A DNA stretch of 24,080 nt from an uncultured Bacilli bacterium (lineage in GTDB: Bacteria; Bacillota_I; Bacilli_A; RF39; UBA660). Below the pieces are notes generated by a model. That model was not told the origin of the DNA. It saw only the letters and a list, made by a program, of their open reading frames with translations, and made no database searches. The DNA is taken from contig CANROL010000003.1 of NCBI GenBank assembly GCA_947632255.1, forward strand, positions 1-24,080, given 5' to 3'. Made by a program: the position numbers and the translations under genes. Below, piece after piece: positions 1 through 8,872 of this stretch (its first letter is position 1; each line of letters opens with the position of its first letter).

Positions 1-143
1 TAATAACCAGCTTCAGTAATAACATCTTCTAAAGTATTAACATTTAAATCAAATTTTTTAATATTTTTATTATCTTTAATTATTTTACTAATTTCTTCAT
101 TTATTAAAAAATAGGATTCACCATTTATAACACATATTTTCAT
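1..143 (-). CDS. holA: DNA polymerase III delta subunit, N-terminal fragment (runs off left edge)
   Basis: Only the first 47 codons are present. They begin at the ATG at 143, preceded by a GAGG Shine-Dalgarno site about seven bases upstream. The fragment starts MKICVINGESYFLINEEISK, which matches the usual HolA opening, a short beta strand with a G-E-x-x-x-L-I/x-x-E segment that forms the clamp-loader Walker-A-like region. HolA opens the beta sliding clamp as part of the DNA polymerase III clamp loader. Position supports the call, because holA lies directly downstream of comEC in many Firmicutes. Here one extra gene sits between them. The identification rests on a short N-terminus plus synteny, so it is likely but not certain. 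Confidence 0.7.
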   Translation of the reverse strand, partial: MKICVINGESYFLINEEISKIIKDNKNIKKFDLNVNTLEDVITEAGY

Positions 144-194
144 TTTTAAACCTCATAGAATATTTTAACATTTTTTTTATAAAAGTTATAGTAT

Positions 195-683
195 TTATTT
201 ATCATTAAATAAAATATCACAATAATTTTTTAAAGTTATAAATAACTCTAATAAAAATATAATATTACAAGCAAAGCCTTCTTTTTCATACGAATATCTA
301 AATACCCTAAAAGAATGCCCTATTTCTTTTAAATTAATTTCAAAAGAATCAGATTCTAACATTGGATTTAGATTACTTTTCGGATGTTTTTCTTTAATAT
401 ATTTTTGAGCTTGCTTTGATAATTTATTATATAGATTAAATAAATTATGTTCGTTTCTACAACAAATAGAATCATTATACAAAATACTTTTTAAAAAAAG
501 TTCACAAGAAAATGCCACGATAGAAGCAATTTGATTATCATAATCACTAACTAATAAATCACAACTTCTACAAAATATTAAATAATAACCACATGCTGCT
601 TTATAAGTAGATTTAGCTATTCTTTGATAATCCTCTTTTGTATTTAATTTATGATCTTTATTTTTATCCATTTGTAAATACAT
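195..683 (-). CDS. HEPN-like helical protein of unknown function
   Basis: This 162-residue all-helical protein starts at ATG 683, with AAAGGA nine bases upstream. The central segment ELFLKSIL (residues 61-68), followed after a polar loop by EHNLFNLYNKL (78-88) and later by FRVFRYSYE (125-133), is the pattern of HEPN-type four-helix proteins (E-x-x-L-K, then H-x-L-x-x-L, then R-Y). I do not see the Rx4-6H motif typical of HEPN ribonucleases, so nuclease activity is not supported. It has several Cys residues (31, 38, 41, 60, 74, 75, 139, 154). It lies between comEC and holA, an unusual place for an extra gene, and is probably cotranscribed with them. No partner nucleotidyltransferase is visible nearby. 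Function is unknown; the HEPN assignment is a fold-level guess. Confidence 0.6.
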   Translation of the reverse strand: MYLQMDKNKDHKLNTKEDYQRIAKSTYKAACGYYLIFCRSCDLLVSDYDNQIASIVAFSCELFLKSILYNDSICCRNEHNLFNLYNKLSKQAQKYIKEKHPKSNLNPMLESDSFEINLKEIGHSFRVFRYSYEKEGFACNIIFLLELFITLKNYCDILFNDK

Positions 684-721
684 TTATATCATTCCTTTAA
701 TTTAATATATTGTATCATATT

Positions 722-2824
722 TTAAGGACTATAATTAACTATTTTATAACCTTTATTATTTATTTTTATAGAAATACTACCATCTATATCAGTTCGATAA
801 ATATAAGAATCTTTTAAATTATCTAAAGTCTCTTTATTAGGGTGTCCATAGCGATTATTCTTCCCCACTGATATTATGGCATAGACTGGTTTTATTTTAT
901 TTATAAATTCTTTACTTGAAGAAGTATTAGAGCCATGATGCCCAACTTTTAAAAAATTAATACTAGGTATATTATATTTATTTAAAATATCCGCTTCTTT
1001 TTTTAATCCAGCATCCCCCATGAATAAAAATTTATAATTATTATAACTTAAATATATTACCAGTGAATTATCATTTTCATTATCATATAATTTAGTATTT
1101 AAAAAAGTCATTTTATACTTATTAAAATTTAATTCTTTAATATTTCGATAATATTTAATATCCTTTTTAGTAAGTTCATTTATAATATTTTTTTCCGTAT
1201 CATTAAATTCATCATTATTAAAAATAACTTTTTGAACTTGAAAATTATTTATTAAATATAATCCATTTCCTAAATGGTCATAATCCCCATGACTACCAAT
1301 TAAATAATTTATTTTACTTATACCTTTACTCTTTAAAAAAGTAATAATATTAGCCATTTTATTATAAGTAGAATTAGTTTTTTGCCATTCTTCTTTCTTA
1401 TAAGTAATTATTCCCCCTGTATCAATTAAAATAACTTCTTTTTGTCGAGGACTAATAATTAAAGAGGAATCCCCTTGCCCTATATCTAAATAACAAACAT
1501 AAAAATTATTATCTAAAATAGGTTTTAATTTATAACTAAATATTAATATTAATAAAAATATTGTATATTTAAAATCTTTTTTAAAAATAAAATATATTAG
1601 AAAATAATAAATAATTAAAAAAATAATATTTATTTTAGGTACAATAATATTAATACTTATTTTATTTAAAAATATATTAATATTTTCTAATAATTTAAAA
1701 CCAATTAATAAGATATTTTCTAAAAAGGGAAAAATAAAAGTTATAATGGTAAAAGGAAAAAGAATTACACTAACAAGAGGAACTACTATAATATTATTTA
1801 TAATAGTAATTAAATTAAATTCGTAAAAATTAATTAAAGTAATGGGCAAACTAATCATAAAAGCATATAAACTTATTAAAAAAGTTTTTTTAATATAATT
1901 GCCTTTAATTTTCTTACTAAATAATATTAAACCAAAAGAAGTCATAAAAGAATATTGAAACCCTAAATCATAAATATAAAAAGGATTAATTATTAATAAA
2001 ATTAACATTAATAAATATAAAACATTTAAAGTTTTTAAATTAATATTAAATTTCTTATTAATTAATAAAAAGATATATAATAAACTAGCTCTTACAACCG
2101 AAGCACTAAAATTAACTAAAAACATATAAAAAATTAAAAATAATATAATTGTTATATTTAAATAATTATCTTTAATTTTAAGTCTTTTTAAAAATTTAGT
2201 TAGAAATAAAACTAAAAAACTAACATGCATCCCAGATATAGCAAATAAATGGGTTACTCCATTATTTTGATATATTTTATAAATATCACTAGCAATATAA
2301 TCATTATCACCTAGAATAAAAGCTTGCATATATGTTTTAGTTAAAGAAAAACTATTAATTCTTTCATTAATTTTATTTTTTATTTGATAAAAGATATTTA
2401 TATCTGTATCTAAAATAGTTATTTTATTAGCTTTAAATAAAACATATATTTTTTTATTATATAAATATTTTTTATAATTAAAAGTATTAGGAATAGTATT
2501 ATTAGAAGGTATACTAAATATACCTTCTAATGCTACTTTACTTCCTAGTTTTAAGTTATTTTCTAAATATTCTTTTTCTTCAAGAGTATTAATATAATAT
2601 GTAACATTTACTTTTTCTTTATCTTTAATAGTTAAACTTAATTTATTACCATCTATTTTTTGCATAATTATTGTTCCACTTAATTTATTATTATTTAGAT
2701 CATATTTAGTTTCATATTTAATTACTTTTGTAAACAAAATAATATAAAGAAAAATAAAACTTAAACTAATAATTATAAAATAACTAGACTGTAATAAAAG
2801 CTTTAATCTTTTCAAAAGTTGCAT
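722..2824 (-). CDS. comEC: ComEC/Rec2 DNA-uptake channel
   Basis: ComEC forms the membrane channel that carries single-stranded DNA into the cytoplasm during natural transformation. The 700-residue product is the usual length. One membrane helix lies near residues 14-32, followed by a soluble OB-like segment to about 140. The competence membrane domain starts near 165 (conserved HLFAISGMH at 192-200) and has many hydrophobic helices to about 430. A C-terminal metallo-beta-lactamase domain starts at about 443, with HxDxDH at 512-517, GDAG at 603-606 and GHHGS at 628-632. The gene overlaps the 3' end of comEA by 41 bases. The AGGAG before the ATG at 2824 is directly adjacent, which is too close; a TTG three codons later has better spacing and may be the true start. 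The sequence looks intact. Confidence 0.95.
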   Translation of the reverse strand: MQLLKRLKLLLQSSYFIIISLSFIFLYIILFTKVIKYETKYDLNNNKLSGTIIMQKIDGNKLSLTIKDKEKVNVTYYINTLEEKEYLENNLKLGSKVALEGIFSIPSNNTIPNTFNYKKYLYNKKIYVLFKANKITILDTDINIFYQIKNKINERINSFSLTKTYMQAFILGDNDYIASDIYKIYQNNGVTHLFAISGMHVSFLVLFLTKFLKRLKIKDNYLNITIILFLIFYMFLVNFSASVVRASLLYIFLLINKKFNINLKTLNVLYLLMLILLIINPFYIYDLGFQYSFMTSFGLILFSKKIKGNYIKKTFLISLYAFMISLPITLINFYEFNLITIINNIIVVPLVSVILFPFTIITFIFPFLENILLIGFKLLENINIFLNKISINIIVPKINIIFLIIYYFLIYFIFKKDFKYTIFLLILIFSYKLKPILDNNFYVCYLDIGQGDSSLIISPRQKEVILIDTGGIITYKKEEWQKTNSTYNKMANIITFLKSKGISKINYLIGSHGDYDHLGNGLYLINNFQVQKVIFNNDEFNDTEKNIINELTKKDIKYYRNIKELNFNKYKMTFLNTKLYDNENDNSLVIYLSYNNYKFLFMGDAGLKKEADILNKYNIPSINFLKVGHHGSNTSSSKEFINKIKPVYAIISVGKNNRYGHPNKETLDNLKDSYIYRTDIDGSISIKINNKGYKIVNYSP

Positions 2825-3710
2825 CTCCTATTCCACTGACATTTTTAATATCATCAATAGTTTTAAAATTGCCATTTTCTTCCCGATAGGTAATGATGGC
2901 TTGGGCTTTAGCTTCCCCAATACCTTTAATCGTGGTTAGCTCATTAATATCAGCCGTATTAATATTTACAAGTGTTTCTTTTCCTTCGGCAATATCTTCA
3001 TCACTGATGGGATTATCTTCTGGTTTTTCTTCGTTCTCTAAAGAATTATCATCATTATTACTTTCTGGAGTATCTAAAGCATTATTATCACTAGCTTCAA
3101 TAATACTTTGTTTATCATCAACACATTCCGTAATATCATAACTTGGAACTTCGCATTTTTCATTTACTTTTTCTTCATCTTTCATGACATTATTTTCAAT
3201 AATAGGTGGTTCTTCTTTTTCTATTTCATTTTCTTGATTAGAATCATCATCTTTAAAAGATTCATTATTATCCACTTTATTTTCTACTTTAGGTATTTTC
3301 ATTTCTTCTTTAGTATAAACAAAGATAACCATTTCATCTTTTACTTTTTTACTTAAGTTAATATTATTTTGATAAGCATTTTTAGTAAAACCACCTGCAA
3401 GTAATACAACATCATTTATAATAGATGTCTCATTTACTTCATAAACACCTGGTTTATTAACTGCTCCTTTAATATCAACATATAATTTTACTGGTTCTTT
3501 TTCTTCTACAACTGGATTAGCTAAAACTTCTTCTTTTTCTTCTTTCTCTTCTAATTCATCTTTAGATACTATAGCTATTTCTTCTTGTTTGTCTTCTTTT
3601 TCATCATCTTTTAACAAATTATATAATGAAAAACTAATTCCCCCAATAATTAAAGTAAAAATAAGTAAACCTTTAATATGATTTCTTAAAAAATTTCCTA
3701 TTGCCGTCAT
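2784..3710 (-). CDS. comEA: ComEA DNA receptor with SLBB and helix-hairpin-helix domains
   Basis: ComEA is the membrane-anchored double-stranded DNA receptor of the competence machinery and hands DNA to ComEC. The start at 3710 is fixed by the strong AAAGGAGG site just upstream. The reading frame stays open for 17 further codons, but that extension runs through the ribosome binding site. The 308-residue product has a membrane helix near 12-32, an acidic stretch, an SLBB domain at about 74-134 (DIKGAVNKPGVYEV), a long Glu/Asp/Asn-rich linker of roughly 110 residues, and a C-terminal pair of helix-hairpin-helix motifs (about 248-308, with IKGIGEAKA and VSGIGDATF). The acidic linker makes it longer than the roughly 200-residue B. 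subtilis protein. The gene is first in the comEA-comEC operon, with its own promoter at 3733-3761. Confidence 0.95.
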   Translation of the reverse strand: MTAIGNFLRNHIKGLLIFTLIIGGISFSLYNLLKDDEKEDKQEEIAIVSKDELEEKEEKEEVLANPVVEEKEPVKLYVDIKGAVNKPGVYEVNETSIINDVVLLAGGFTKNAYQNNINLSKKVKDEMVIFVYTKEEMKIPKVENKVDNNESFKDDDSNQENEIEKEEPPIIENNVMKDEEKVNEKCEVPSYDITECVDDKQSIIEASDNNALDTPESNNDDNSLENEEKPEDNPISDEDIAEGKETLVNINTADINELTTIKGIGEAKAQAIITYREENGNFKTIDDIKNVSGIGDATFEKIKAFITV

Positions 3711-3732
3711 AGCACGCCTCCTTTCTATTCTA

Positions 3733-3761
3733 TTAATACCAGATTTTTTATTCCAAGTCAA
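3733..3761 (-). promoter_or_regulatory. Sigma-A promoter of the comEA operon
   Basis: On the minus strand TTGACT (3756-3761) is followed by exactly 17 bases and then TATTAA (3733-3738), with a TGG just before the -10 that would serve as an extended -10. The predicted start near 3726 leaves a short leader containing the comEA ribosome binding site. Confidence 0.55.
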
Positions 3762-3785
3762 AAATACAGATTTAATCTAATCTGT
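3759..3785 (-). terminator. Rho-independent terminator upstream of comEA
   Basis: The arms ACAGATT (3766-3772) and AATCTGT (3779-3785) form a perfect 7-bp stem with a six-base loop. On the minus strand this is followed by ATTTTT. It would stop transcripts arriving from the surface-protein gene at 3883-4272. Its T-tract touches the -35 box of the comEA promoter. The other sequence at 3786-3882 is AT-rich and I see no gene in it. Confidence 0.5.
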
Positions 3786-3882
3786 CTTTTAAATAAATAA
3801 ATTTGCTAAAAAAATTAATTAAATATAACTAAAATTTAAGTTAATTATTATCTTATTTAAATAAATATTAATTGCTAAAAAA

Positions 3883-4272
3883 TTAATTTTTCTTAAATAA
3901 AAAAGTAAAAAATAGTAAAATAAATAAAAAACAACTAACTCCAATTAAAGGAACAGTATAAGTATTCATTTCTTTTTTAGAAATATCTAAACTTGTTAAA
4001 GAATTATCTAAATTACTAACTAAAGAAGTATCTTTTTTTAAAACATATAAATAATAACTAGTTTGATTACTTTTATTATAAACTGTTAAAACTACTTCAT
4101 TTAATCCTTCTTTTAATTCATTACCATAGACATTTAAAGTAGCTCCATCAAGAAGTGTATAATTAAATTTTAAATAATCATCATTAGTATTCAAAGTAAT
4201 AGTATATATAGTATTTAAAGGATCAAAATTAAGAGACATATCCCCATTTAATATTTCTAAACTAGTAAGCAT
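3883..4272 (-). CDS. Small tail-anchored surface protein with a cadherin-like beta-sandwich domain
   Basis: The 129-residue product starts at ATG 4272, which lies five bases after AGGTGG. A GTG three codons upstream is inside that ribosome binding site and is rejected. Residues about 1-82 form a beta-rich domain (LTSLEILNG ... NTIYTITLNT ... YNKSNQTSYYLYV) with the look of the cadherin-like beta-sandwich family (PF12733), whose members begin with an L-x-x-L/I-x-I-x-x-G strand. A hydrophobic helix lies near 108-126 and is followed by FKKN. There is no signal peptide, so it may be tail-anchored, or it may be the remaining C-terminal part of a larger protein. It sits alone between two terminators. 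Function is unknown; the domain call is moderate. Confidence 0.65.
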   Translation of the reverse strand: MLTSLEILNGDMSLNFDPLNTIYTITLNTNDDYLKFNYTLLDGATLNVYGNELKEGLNEVVLTVYNKSNQTSYYLYVLKKDTSLVSNLDNSLTSLDISKKEMNTYTVPLIGVSCFLFILLFFTFLFKKN

Positions 4273-4298
4273 TAAAACCACCTATTTTTATTGTAAAC

Positions 4299-4323
4299 AA
4301 AAAAGAAAAGTTTATGCTTTTCT
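4299..4323 (-). terminator. Rho-independent terminator after the transglutaminase gene
   Basis: A perfect 7-bp stem, AGAAAAG (4304-4310) with CTTTTCT (4317-4323), has a six-base loop and, on the minus strand, a following run of T. It sits just past the stop codon at 4334 and ends transcription of the frameshifted surface gene. Confidence 0.6.
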
Positions 4324-4333
4324 AAAAAAATAT

Positions 4334-5462
4334 TTATAAATCTGTTTCTTCATATAATGCTCCAATTTGCGAATCTAAATGATACCATACCCCATCAATT
4401 AAAACTAAATTCCATTGGTGAGTCCACTCATTTGCATTAATATGCTTACTTTGTAATCCTGCTTCATTACATAAAAGAGTAACAGCTTTACAAAAACCCG
4501 AACATGCAGCAATTTTCATAATTAAAGCGGCATAAGCTTCATTTCCAAAATTAGTTTTATATGCTTCTGTACTTTGATTTAATTGATGGGCGACATTTAA
4601 ATATAAATAATCACATATAGCTCGAGCTTTATCATAATCATTCATACCCGGTGTAATAATACTTGCTACAACCTTTTTAGCTTCGGCTTTAGCTAAATTA
4701 AGTCTTCCTTGCAATGTACTAGCATCATTATTAGTTTGATTGCTATTTTGATTATTATTTGGTTTATTATTGTTTTGGTTATTACTTTGATTATTGTTAT
4801 TATTTTGACTATTATTATTGTTATTATTACTTTGGGGTTTATTATTTACTACTGTTTTTTCTTTAACAGTTACTTTAAATGTTTGACTAGTAAGATTATT
4901 ATTTTTATCAGTAGCACTTACTTTAATTTCATAAACCCCGGCTTTAGTATTATCAACACTACCATCTATTTTGATATCTACATCCCCATCTATAACATCA
5001 TAAGCTGTAATATTTTCTTTTAAATTTATGCTATCCCCAACTGTAATAGTTTTATCTAAAACACCTTCAATAATAGGATAATTACTATCATCTACGGTAA
5101 TAATATAAGATTTATTTTGGCTAATAACTTTCCCCAATATTTAAAAACTGATAATCATCTTTAATAATATTGCCATTTAACTTTATTTCATAATTATAAT
5201 TAAGATTATCTAAATTTAAATATTTATTAATAAAATCTAAATAAGACCAAGTATCCCCATATTCAATAACTATATTATCCCCAATAAAAGAATCTTTTAA
5301 TTTAGTTTCTATTTCTTTTATTTTTTCATTATAATAAACTGTTCTATCTTCATAATAATAATATCCTGTAAAAGCAACAATACTACTAATAAATATTAAA
5401 ACCCCTAAAATTATTAATATTACTTTAACTATTTTATTTTCTTTTTTTATTCTTTTTGTCAT
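4334..5462 (-). CDS. Membrane-anchored Ig-like/transglutaminase-like surface protein, interrupted by a one-base frameshift
   Basis: Two overlapping frames encode one recognisable protein. The first (5121-5462) starts at ATG 5462 after AGAGGT and has a membrane helix near residues 13-33. The second (4334-5137) has a DUF5011-like Ig domain (IIEGVLDKTITVGDSINLKE and onward), an Asn/Gln-rich linker, and a transglutaminase-like domain with candidate Cys (ACSGF), His (THQWN) and Asp (HLDSQ) catalytic residues. The join falls at GGGG (plus-strand CCCC at 5132-5135). Dropping one G gives the continuous reading NIGKVISQNK and a product of about 375 residues. A separate TTG start for the second part at 5137 has no convincing ribosome binding site. 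The protein probably acts outside the cell, possibly on peptides or wall proteins. Whether the gene is broken, slippery or mis-sequenced is open. Confidence 0.75.
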
Positions 5463-5508
5463 AACTACCTCTTTATTAATATCATTAACTAAATACTACT
5501 TTTTATAA

Positions 5509-6600
5509 CTAAATAAGTTTTAATAATATTTCATTCATCACATATAATTTTTTGGGATTAATATAAACTCTTCCATTTTTATAAATTAAATCTTTATTTT
5601 TAATTAAAGGTTTAATTGGAAAAATATTTTGCATATTTTCTTCATATTTATTAAAAAATTCTTCTAAACTAATACCATCAGTTTTACGAAAACCTAAAAT
5701 AAGTTCATTTTCCATATTATCTACTTTACTCATTAAAGCTTTAGAACTAACAATATTACCTTTTAAATATTCTGTAAGACTTTTAGTATTATCATATCTT
5801 ATTGCTTCCACAAAACCAGAAGCCCCACATCCAAATCCATAATATTCTAAATTATTCCAATAAGTTAAATTATGTTTTGATTCATAACCTTTTTTGGCAA
5901 AATTAGATATTTCATAATGAATATAACCTGCTTTTTTTAATTTATGACATATTAAATCATACATTTTAGCATCTCTTTCTTCTTCAATAGGTTTTATTTT
6001 ATTTAAACCTACTAAAGTATTTTTTTCAATCATTAAACTATAAGTACTAATATGTTCAGGCTTTAATTTAATTATTTTCTTTAAATCATTTTTTAAGATT
6101 TTGGTTGTTTCATGAGGTATGGCATACATTAAATCTAAATTAATATTTTTAAAACCGATTTTTCGGGCCATCTCTATTTTTTTCTTGGCATCTTTAAAGT
6201 TACTAGTTCGCCTCATAAATTGTAATTTTTCAGGATTAAAAGATTCAATCCCAATACTTAAGCGATTAACTCCTGCTTCATAAAATAATTTTAATTTATC
6301 TTCTTCTAAATCATTAATATTACATTCCATTGTAAATTCAATATCTTGACTCTTTTTAAACTTATCAGTTATTTTAAATAATTCTTTTAATTCATTTATA
6401 GATAAACAACTAGGCGTACCACCTCCAATATATAAAGTAGTTATTTCTTCACCCATATAAGCATTATCTATTTCTTTATTTAATATTTCAAAATAAGGTT
6501 TTATCCAATCATTATTATAAACTACTTTACAAAAATCACAATAAGAACAAATACTATTACAAAAAGGAATATGTATATAAACGGCTTTTATCTTTTCCAT
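5509..6600 (-). CDS. hemW: HemW, radical SAM heme chaperone
   Basis: This 363-residue protein belongs to the HemN/HemW radical SAM family. The iron-sulfur motif is at Cys14, Cys18 and Cys21 (IPFCNSICSYCDFCK), followed by a glycine-rich IGGGTPS near 58-64 that binds S-adenosylmethionine. The C-x3-C-x2-C-D-F form, the length, and the position downstream of lepA favour HemW, a heme-binding chaperone, over true oxygen-independent coproporphyrinogen oxidase HemN. No other heme genes are visible in the window. The ATG at 6600 overlaps the end of the upstream SpoIIID-like gene by 13 bases, which indicates translational coupling within the lepA operon. The gene looks complete. Confidence 0.92.
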   Translation of the reverse strand: MEKIKAVYIHIPFCNSICSYCDFCKVVYNNDWIKPYFEILNKEIDNAYMGEEITTLYIGGGTPSCLSINELKELFKITDKFKKSQDIEFTMECNINDLEEDKLKLFYEAGVNRLSIGIESFNPEKLQFMRRTSNFKDAKKKIEMARKIGFKNINLDLMYAIPHETTKILKNDLKKIIKLKPEHISTYSLMIEKNTLVGLNKIKPIEEERDAKMYDLICHKLKKAGYIHYEISNFAKKGYESKHNLTYWNNLEYYGFGCGASGFVEAIRYDNTKSLTEYLKGNIVSSKALMSKVDNMENELILGFRKTDGISLEEFFNKYEENMQNIFPIKPLIKNKDLIYKNGRVYINPKKLYVMNEILLKLI

Positions 6601-7010
6601 ATATCTGCTCCTTTTAAATACTCATCAATTTGATTTTGTAATTCATCATCTTTAATACTGCGAATATTTTCTTGTAAAGTAGAAGTTGGAATATTAGTTT
6701 TTAAAGATAATTCTTCTAAAGTAAGACCACTTAACCACATCATAGCATAGCTTCTTTTTTCTTCTTCCGTCATCTTAGATTTTCTTTTCCCTAAAGCTCC
6801 ACCTTTTTTTGTCCCTGCTAAAATAATCTTTTTTTGAGCTAATGCTAATTTTTCAGCAAGAATAGCATCATATTGAGGATTATTTTCATTTCGAACTTCC
6901 GCCAGATATTTCTTTATAATACTTATGGATTTATGAAAATTATCCGCGGCTTCTTTAATAGTATGATTATCTATTATATATAAAGCAACTTCTCTTATAT
7001 AATCATTCAT
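6588..7010 (-). CDS. SpoIIID-like DNA-binding regulator with a second helix-turn-helix
   Basis: The 140-residue product starts at ATG 7010, nine bases after AGGAGG. A GTG five codons earlier overlaps that site and is rejected. Residues 1-75 resemble SpoIIID, the mother-cell sporulation regulator: MNDYIREVALYIIDNHTIKE, then a helix-turn-helix (AADNFHKSISIIKKYL), then NPQYDAIL, then a basic GTKKGGALGKRKSK that parallels the R-G-G-x-A-x-K-x-K tail of SpoIIID. Unlike B. subtilis SpoIIID (about 93 residues), it continues with a second probable helix-turn-helix near 93-120 (LTLEELSLKTNIPTSTLQENI). It lies one base after lepA and overlaps hemW, an unusual site for this family. It may regulate sporulation or may be a relative with another role. 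Confidence 0.7.
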   Translation of the reverse strand: MNDYIREVALYIIDNHTIKEAADNFHKSISIIKKYLAEVRNENNPQYDAILAEKLALAQKKIILAGTKKGGALGKRKSKMTEEEKRSYAMMWLSGLTLEELSLKTNIPTSTLQENIRSIKDDELQNQIDEYLKGADIWKR

Positions 7011-7011
7011 G

Positions 7012-8805
7012 TTATTCCTCCTCACTAAGGATAGCTAAAAAGGCTTCTTGAGGTACTTCTACCGAACCAATAGTTTTCATTTTCTTTTTACCTTCTTTTT
7101 GCTTTTCAAGAAGTTTTCTTTTTCGACTAATATCCCCACCATAACATTTTGCTAAGACATTTTTCCTCATCGCACTTAAGGTTTCTCTAGCAATAACTTT
7201 AGCGCCAATACTTGCTTGAATAGGAAGTTCAAACATCTGTCTCGGAATTAATTCTCTTAATTTTTTTACTATTTTTCTTCCTCTTTCATAAGCAAAATCT
7301 TTGTGAACTATAAATGATAAAGCATCAACTACTTCCCCATTAAGTAAAATATCCATTTTAACTAAATTAGATTCTTTATAACCACATATTTCATAATCAA
7401 AAGAAGCATAACCTTTTGTATAACTTTTTAATTTATCAAAAAAATCATATACTATTTCAGATAAAGGTATTTCATAATGAATATTAACTCTAGTTGCATC
7501 AATATATTCTAAAGATTTATAAATACCTCTTTTATTTTGACATAATTCCATGATAGGACCAATATATTCACTAGGAACAATAATATTAGTATAGATAAAT
7601 GGTTCTTTAATATAATTAATTAAACCTCTCTCTGGCATTTTATTAGGCGAATCAATTTTTATTATTTCCCCATTAGTTAAACCAACTTCATAAATAACAC
7701 TAGGTGATGTCGCAATAATATCTAAATTAAATTCTCTTTCAATTCGCGTCATTATAATTTCCATATGTAATAAACCTAGAAAACCAGTCCTAAAGCCAAA
7801 GCCTAAAGCATCAGATGTTTCAGCTTCAAAACTTAAAGCCGCATCATTTAGTTTTAATTTTTCCAAAGCTTCTTTTAATTCACTAAAGCGATTAGGTTCA
7901 ACTGGAAATAATCCTGAATAAACCATAGGTTTCATAGGTTGATAGCCTTTTATTGGGGTACTAGCCGGATCACTTGCTAAAGTTATGGTATCCCCAACAG
8001 ATACTTTAGATATATCTTTAATACTAGCGCAAATAAAACCAACTTCCCCAGCATATAATATTTCTTTACTTACTTCTTTAGGAGTATTAACACCAAGTTC
8101 CACAATTTCAAAATCCGCATTAGTTCCCATCATATGAATTTTATCTTTAACTTTAATAGAGCCACTTACTACTTTAACTAAAGCAATAACTCCCCTGTAA
8201 GCATCAAATTTGCTATCAAAAATTAAAGCTTTCGTTTTATCATTAACCACTTTAGGGGCTGGTATTCTTTTTATTATTTCTTCAATTAACTCAGGTACCC
8301 CTTCCCCAGTTTTCCCACTACATAAAAGAATTTCTTCTTCTTTAAAACCAAAGACATTTTTAAGTTCTTCTTTTACTTTAGGAATATTGGCATTAGGTAA
8401 ATCTATTTTATTTATAACTGGAATAATTTTTAAATCATTATTTAAAGCTAAATACATATTAGCAATCGTTTGGGCTTCAATTCCTTGGACCGCATCCACG
8501 ACTAATATTGCTCCTTCACAAGCAGCTAAACTTCTTGATACTTCATAAGAAAAATCGACATGTCCTGGTGTATCTATTAAATTTAAAATATATTCTTCAT
8601 TATTATATTTAGTATGTAATTCAACCGCATTTAATTTAATTGTAATTCCTCTTTCTCTTTCTAAATCCATACTATCTAATATTTGATCTTTCATTTCTCT
8701 TTTTGATACCGCATTAGTATACTCTAAAATTCTATCAGCAAGAGTACTTTTACCATGATCAATATGAGCTATAATTGAAAAGTTACGTATATTTTGTGAA
8801 TTCAT
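7012..8805 (-). CDS. lepA: Elongation factor 4 (LepA), back-translocating GTPase
   Basis: LepA is a ribosome-binding translational GTPase related to EF-G. The 597-residue product has the G1 loop AHIDHGKST at 13-21, DTPGHVDF, NKID, the EF-G-like domains III and V, and the LepA-specific C-terminal domain ending in RKRKLLEKQKEGKKKMK. Length and motifs are normal. I chose the ATG at 8805 because it matches the family N-terminus (NIRNFSIIAHID); a TTG four codons upstream is possible. A GGTG six bases before the ATG is a weak ribosome binding site. A TATAAT near 8821-8826 on the minus strand could be a -10 box, but I see no convincing -35, and it would give a very short leader. The gene is first in an operon with the SpoIIID-like gene and hemW. 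Confidence 0.97.
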   Translation of the reverse strand: MNSQNIRNFSIIAHIDHGKSTLADRILEYTNAVSKREMKDQILDSMDLERERGITIKLNAVELHTKYNNEEYILNLIDTPGHVDFSYEVSRSLAACEGAILVVDAVQGIEAQTIANMYLALNNDLKIIPVINKIDLPNANIPKVKEELKNVFGFKEEEILLCSGKTGEGVPELIEEIIKRIPAPKVVNDKTKALIFDSKFDAYRGVIALVKVVSGSIKVKDKIHMMGTNADFEIVELGVNTPKEVSKEILYAGEVGFICASIKDISKVSVGDTITLASDPASTPIKGYQPMKPMVYSGLFPVEPNRFSELKEALEKLKLNDAALSFEAETSDALGFGFRTGFLGLLHMEIIMTRIEREFNLDIIATSPSVIYEVGLTNGEIIKIDSPNKMPERGLINYIKEPFIYTNIIVPSEYIGPIMELCQNKRGIYKSLEYIDATRVNIHYEIPLSEIVYDFFDKLKSYTKGYASFDYEICGYKESNLVKMDILLNGEVVDALSFIVHKDFAYERGRKIVKKLRELIPRQMFELPIQASIGAKVIARETLSAMRKNVLAKCYGGDISRKRKLLEKQKEGKKKMKTIGSVEVPQEAFLAILSEEE

Positions 8806-8872
8806 TTCTAACACCAACTATATTATACATGAATTTTTAAAAACTTAAAAGAGTAAACTTTATTTTATTATT

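Noticed and set aside
3711..3761. Longer start for comEA
   Set aside because: The extension runs through the strong AAAGGAGG site and the predicted promoter.
4735..4850. Tandem repeat array in the Asn/Gln-rich linker
   Set aside because: The repeats are low-complexity AAT/CAA codon runs of a flexible linker with no fixed unit.
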